Source: Mesorhizobium huakuii (lineage in GTDB: Bacteria > Pseudomonadota > Alphaproteobacteria > Rhizobiales > Rhizobiaceae). Taken from it: DNA of 64,000 nt. The position numbers were made by a program, and so were the translations under genes. Below the pieces are notes generated by a model. That model was not told where the DNA came from and ran no database searches. It saw only the letters and a list, made by a program, of their open reading frames with translations. The stretch covers positions 1-64,000 of the forward strand of contig NZ_BSNY01000019.1 of the NCBI RefSeq assembly GCF_030160235.1, read 5' to 3'. How positions within the stretch are numbered: position 1 is the first letter of the stretch; each line of letters begins with the position of its first letter. Of this stretch, positions 61,643-64,000 are shown one piece after another.

Positions 61643-62677
61643 ATGCGTTCCAGGACTACAGATAAGACGGGAGGCGCACGGAGCGACGAAGTCATCGCCC
61701 TGCATCCGGCGGAAAGTGGCATGCAGCTTGGCCGGGCTCTTCTCCACGCACTGCACAATGCCGGCATTTCCGTCCTCTATCAGGATCGCGAGATGAAAAC
61801 CGTCTGGGCCCGCAACATGCGCGCGCCCTGGATTTCCGACAACTCCGACGGCAATGGCATCCTGCCTATGGCGCAGGCCGATCGCATCAGCACCGCCAAG
61901 CGCGACGTGGTCGCCACCGGCAATCCAGAGCGCCTTGAGATCAGTGTTCCGGTCGAAAACGGCGTGCGCTGGTTTCAGGTTTGGGTCGACGCCGATCGGG
62001 GCGACGCCGGCGACGTGCAAGGCGTCGTCACCACCATGGTCGAGACGACCGAGCAGAAGCGGCGCGAACAGACCCTGACCACGCTGCTGCGCGAGGTCAG
62101 CCACCGCTCGAAGAATCTGCTGGCGATCATCCAGAGCATCGCGACGCAGACCGGTCGCTATTCCGACGGCATCGGCGACTTCCTCACGCGTTTTCGCGGC
62201 CGGCTGCAGTCGCTCTCCTCCTCCCAGGATCTGGTAACATCCTCCAACTGGCGAGGTGCTGCCCTTCATGAACTGGTGACGAGCCAGGTCGGCCGCTATG
62301 GAACGAACACATCGCACAACCTTCGCCTCCGGGGCGCCAACCCCTATCTCAATCCCAATGCCGCGCTGCATATCGGCCTGGCGATGCATGAGCTTGCCGT
62401 CAACTCGGTCAGCTATGGCGCCCTGTCCCGGCCGGATGGATTCGTCGAAGTGACGGCCAATCTCAACATCATCGCCCCTGGCGAGGTTACACTCTCGCTG
62501 ACATGGGCCGAAGCCATAGGAACCGATGGCGGCCGGGGGAGTCAAAAGCGTTTCGGCAGCGTCGCGCTGGAGCGGGTGGTGCCGGCATCCTTGGGCGGAA
62601 CCGCAAGCCTCGACATCGCGGACGGGCGCCTTGAATACCGTCTTGTCGTCCCGCACAGCAATTTCGAGACGCAGTGA
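61643..62677 (+). CDS. HWE/HisKA_2-type sensor histidine kinase
   Basis: 344 aa. An N-terminal PAS-like sensor (about 28-135; VLYQDREMKTVWARN) and a kinase core with LLREVSHRSKNLLAIIQSIA (phospho-His about 153), MHELAVNSVSYGAL and a degenerate glycine region (QKRFGSVALERV). There is no membrane segment. Transcription from an EcfG promoter makes it part of a feedback loop on PhyR, as activator or brake. Confidence 0.85.
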   Translation: MRSRTTDKTGGARSDEVIALHPAESGMQLGRALLHALHNAGISVLYQDREMKTVWARNMRAPWISDNSDGNGILPMAQADRISTAKRDVVATGNPERLEISVPVENGVRWFQVWVDADRGDAGDVQGVVTTMVETTEQKRREQTLTTLLREVSHRSKNLLAIIQSIATQTGRYSDGIGDFLTRFRGRLQSLSSSQDLVTSSNWRGAALHELVTSQVGRYGTNTSHNLRLRGANPYLNPNAALHIGLAMHELAVNSVSYGALSRPDGFVEVTANLNIIAPGEVTLSLTWAEAIGTDGGRGSQKRFGSVALERVVPASLGGTASLDIADGRLEYRLVVPHSNFETQ

Positions 62678-62822
62678 GCGACTCTATCTCTTTGATTCAG
62701 AGCTGCAATCATCGATCCTTAACCGGCTGTTCACCATAAGAGCGGATGCTGTTTTACCCAGATACCGCTGCAATCCGCTGGCTTGCGGCACGGTGTGGGA
62801 GGAATGCTTGACGGTCACCGAC

Positions 62823-62984
62823 ATGAACAGACTGGAACAGGCCGCCCGTGTTTCGATGGGCGAATTCCAGGATCCCGAAGCATCCGCGGAACCGCTCACC
62901 TCGCCGCATCACACATTGCTGTGGGGCATCGTCCTGGCGGCGGCCTCGACAATTCTCCTCATCGCCCTGTTCCAGCTGACCTGA
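62823..62984 (+). CDS. small single-span membrane protein, 53 aa
   Basis: A polar N terminus (MNRLEQAARVSMGEFQD) and one C-terminal helix (LLWGIVLAAASTILLIALFQ). The Shine-Dalgarno match is poor, and no EcfG promoter precedes it, so this is a moderate call. I do not recognise the family. Confidence 0.45.
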   Translation: MNRLEQAARVSMGEFQDPEASAEPLTSPHHTLLWGIVLAAASTILLIALFQLT

Positions 62985-63030
62985 CCGAAATCCCTGTGCC
63001 GGCATTATTCGCATGTCCCCCGGCCGCTCA

Positions 63031-63056
63031 GGAACTTTTGGCCGATATGGGCCGTT
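63031..63056 (+). promoter_or_regulatory. EcfG promoter of the gene at 63081
   Basis: GGAAC (63031-63035), 17-base spacer, CGTT (63053-63056), 25 bases before the ATG. Confidence 0.72.
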
Positions 63057-63080
63057 GTTGTGGCGAGAGGACATGTCGCC

Positions 63081-63407
63081 ATGGAACACATCGCCGCATT
63101 GTTGCTTGTCATCGGCTGCAGCAATTCGATGACCGATTGTCGTGAGCTGCAGGTGCCGGTGAGCATTTTCGAAACCGCCGACGAATGCACCGCCGAACGG
63201 CCCTTTGCCATGGGCGACGTGCAGGGGCAGGCTCAGCACATCGTCGCCAGATGTCTTGCCGTCGATCCCGCACTCGAGGATGACTACGATCAGGTCGTCT
63301 GGAATGTGCGTCCCGACGGCAGCCTCGACGCCTCTCTTGCCATTTCCAGCCTTGTCATGGCATCGAATGCGGTGCGCCCAGAAAAAGACTATCTTAGCCA
63401 AGAATAA
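63081..63407 (+). CDS. hypothetical small protein, EcfG-controlled
   Basis: 108 aa. The N terminus (MEHIAALLLVIGCSNSMTDC) is short and hydrophobic with Cys13 and Cys20; further cysteines lie near 37 and 59, so a disulfide-containing exported protein is possible. The rest is acidic with no known motif. Start at ATG 63081; GTG 63060 is an alternative that would leave almost no leader after the promoter. Confidence 0.6.
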   Translation: MEHIAALLLVIGCSNSMTDCRELQVPVSIFETADECTAERPFAMGDVQGQAQHIVARCLAVDPALEDDYDQVVWNVRPDGSLDASLAISSLVMASNAVRPEKDYLSQE

Positions 63408-63490
63408 ATTCGCGCAGCAAAAGCCGTCATTTCATGCTAAATGACTGCTGGAGCTTACCAAAGTGTGGACACAAAGTGAGGAGTGACTCT

Positions 63491-63736
63491 ATGCGGAAGA
63501 TGATTATTGCCATGGTTGCGGTGGCTGCTCTCAGCGGCTGCACCTCGACCGAGCAGGACGTGGTTGGCGGCGGCTTGATTGGCGCCGGTATCGGCGGTCT
63601 GGTCGGCGGCGGCAAGGGCGCGCTGATCGGTGCGGCTGTCGGTGCCGGTTCCGGCCTGCTGGTGCGCAACCTGCGCAATGGTTATTGCCAGTATCGTGAT
63701 CATCGCGGCCGGATTTACACGGCGCGCTGCAACTGA
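63491..63736 (+). CDS. glycine-zipper outer-membrane lipoprotein
   Basis: 81 aa. Lipoprotein signal with lipobox LSGC (Cys17). A glycine zipper (GGGLIGAGIGGLVGGGKGAL, about 26-45, continuing as GAAVGAG) can insert in a membrane, and the tail is GYCQYRDHRGRIYTARC with two cysteines. It matches the small glycine-zipper/17-kDa-antigen-like proteins of Rhizobiales. A strong terminator follows. Confidence 0.82.
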   Translation: MRKMIIAMVAVAALSGCTSTEQDVVGGGLIGAGIGGLVGGGKGALIGAAVGAGSGLLVRNLRNGYCQYRDHRGRIYTARCN

Positions 63737-63758
63737 TTCGGCGATAATTGAAACTTCG

Positions 63759-63791
63759 ATCCGGAGGCCGGTCCGCCGGCCTCCGGATTTT
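63759..63791 (+). terminator. terminator of the glycine-zipper lipoprotein gene
   Basis: A perfect 13-bp stem (63759-63771 with 63776-63788), 4-base loop, then T-rich end. Confidence 0.85.
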
Positions 63792-63835
63792 GCACGTAAG
63801 GGCGCGGCGTTTGCTGTCCGCCTGACTGCTCGCCG

Positions 63836-64000
63836 TCAGCCTGTCAGCGGAATTTTGATTTCCACCTTCAGACCATCGGCCTGAAAATCGCGCTTGATCG
63901 TGCCGCGCAGTTCGCGCGTGACGTTGAGGTCAATCAGCTTGGTGCCGAATCCGGTCTCGGCCGGCGCCTCGACTTTCTGCTTCCCGGCCTCCCGCCAGTG
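63836..64000 (-). CDS. C-terminal end of an HWE-type histidine kinase, cut by window edge
   Basis: The last 54 residues are visible: WREAGKQKVEAPAETGFGTKL, split at GFGTKLID, then LRGTIKRDF and a VEIKIPL end. The GFGTKLI motif and following residues are those of the ATPase domain in HWE kinases. It would be the third such kinase near phyR. Confidence 0.75.
   Translation of the reverse strand, partial: HWREAGKQKVEAPAETGFGTKLIDLNVTRELRGTIKRDFQADGLKVEIKIPLTG

Overview
The window reads as chromosomal DNA of a GC-rich alphaproteobacterium, most likely a Mesorhizobium-type member of the Hyphomicrobiales (Phyllobacteriaceae). The grounds are a PhyR-NepR-EcfG general stress core with EcfG promoters, HWE-type histidine kinases, a bdhA/acetoacetate decarboxylase/patatin set, many ABC solute importers, and rhizobial-type intergenic mosaic and palindromic repeats. 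I see no rRNA, tRNA, CRISPR array, prophage or insertion sequence. All assignments come from reading the sequence; no database search was run.

Region 1 (1-4.0 kb, minus strand) is an operon for a SAF-domain oxidoreductase plus the E1-alpha, E1-beta and (cut by the window edge) E2 subunits of a 2-oxo-acid or acetoin dehydrogenase complex. A palindromic repeat lies in frame inside the E2 linker. Region 2 (4.3-12.5 kb) holds a large membrane patatin-type lipase, a metallophosphoesterase, 3-hydroxybutyrate dehydrogenase divergent from acetoacetate decarboxylase and a second patatin, and a Pit phosphate transporter. Region 3 (12.6-20.1 kb) is a sugar ABC operon: binding protein, two permeases, SIS isomerase/deglycase, PfkB kinase, ATPase. 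It is divergent from a ROK regulator, with a near-ideal operator between them; gene content resembles fructosamine (frl) loci. Region 4 (20.1-25.3 kb) is a TetR-controlled RND efflux pump. Region 5 (25.4-31.2 kb) holds an L,D-transpeptidase, small exported proteins, a divergent pair of OmpR-type regulators and a hybrid GAF-PAS histidine kinase.

Region 6 (31.6-48.7 kb) is the most interesting metabolic block. It contains a Rieske oxygenase, a class III aminotransferase, a Pot-type ABC importer with two tandem binding proteins, a flavin amine oxidase, a BetI-like TetR repressor, an N-methyltransferase-like protein, two tandem phytoene-dehydrogenase/PYROXD2-like flavoproteins, a GcvT-like folate methyltransferase, an 81-aa protein and a membrane dipeptidase. 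The three promoter regions that read into the Rieske gene, the aminotransferase/importer pair and the methyltransferase/flavoprotein pair each carry one TTGAAY-N4-RTTCAR palindrome. This suggests one local regulon that takes up and degrades an N-methylated or betaine-like amine. I do not recognise the pathway.

Region 7 (48.9-52.6 kb) holds a small GNAT, an MhqD/MhqO-like pair and a phosphonate-monoesterase-like sulfatase. Region 8 (52.6-64 kb) is a general stress response island: triple PRC-barrel protein, diacylglycerol-kinase-like protein, small membrane proteins, DUF883/YqjE-like pair, Crp/Fnr regulator, FATGUY-like response regulator, EcfG, NepR, PhyR, DUF1328 protein and HWE kinases. I found ten EcfG-type promoters (GGAAC-N16/17-CGTT), each correctly oriented upstream of a gene here. 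Two small genes (57 and 54 aa) were recovered by direct reading, and their EcfG promoters support them.
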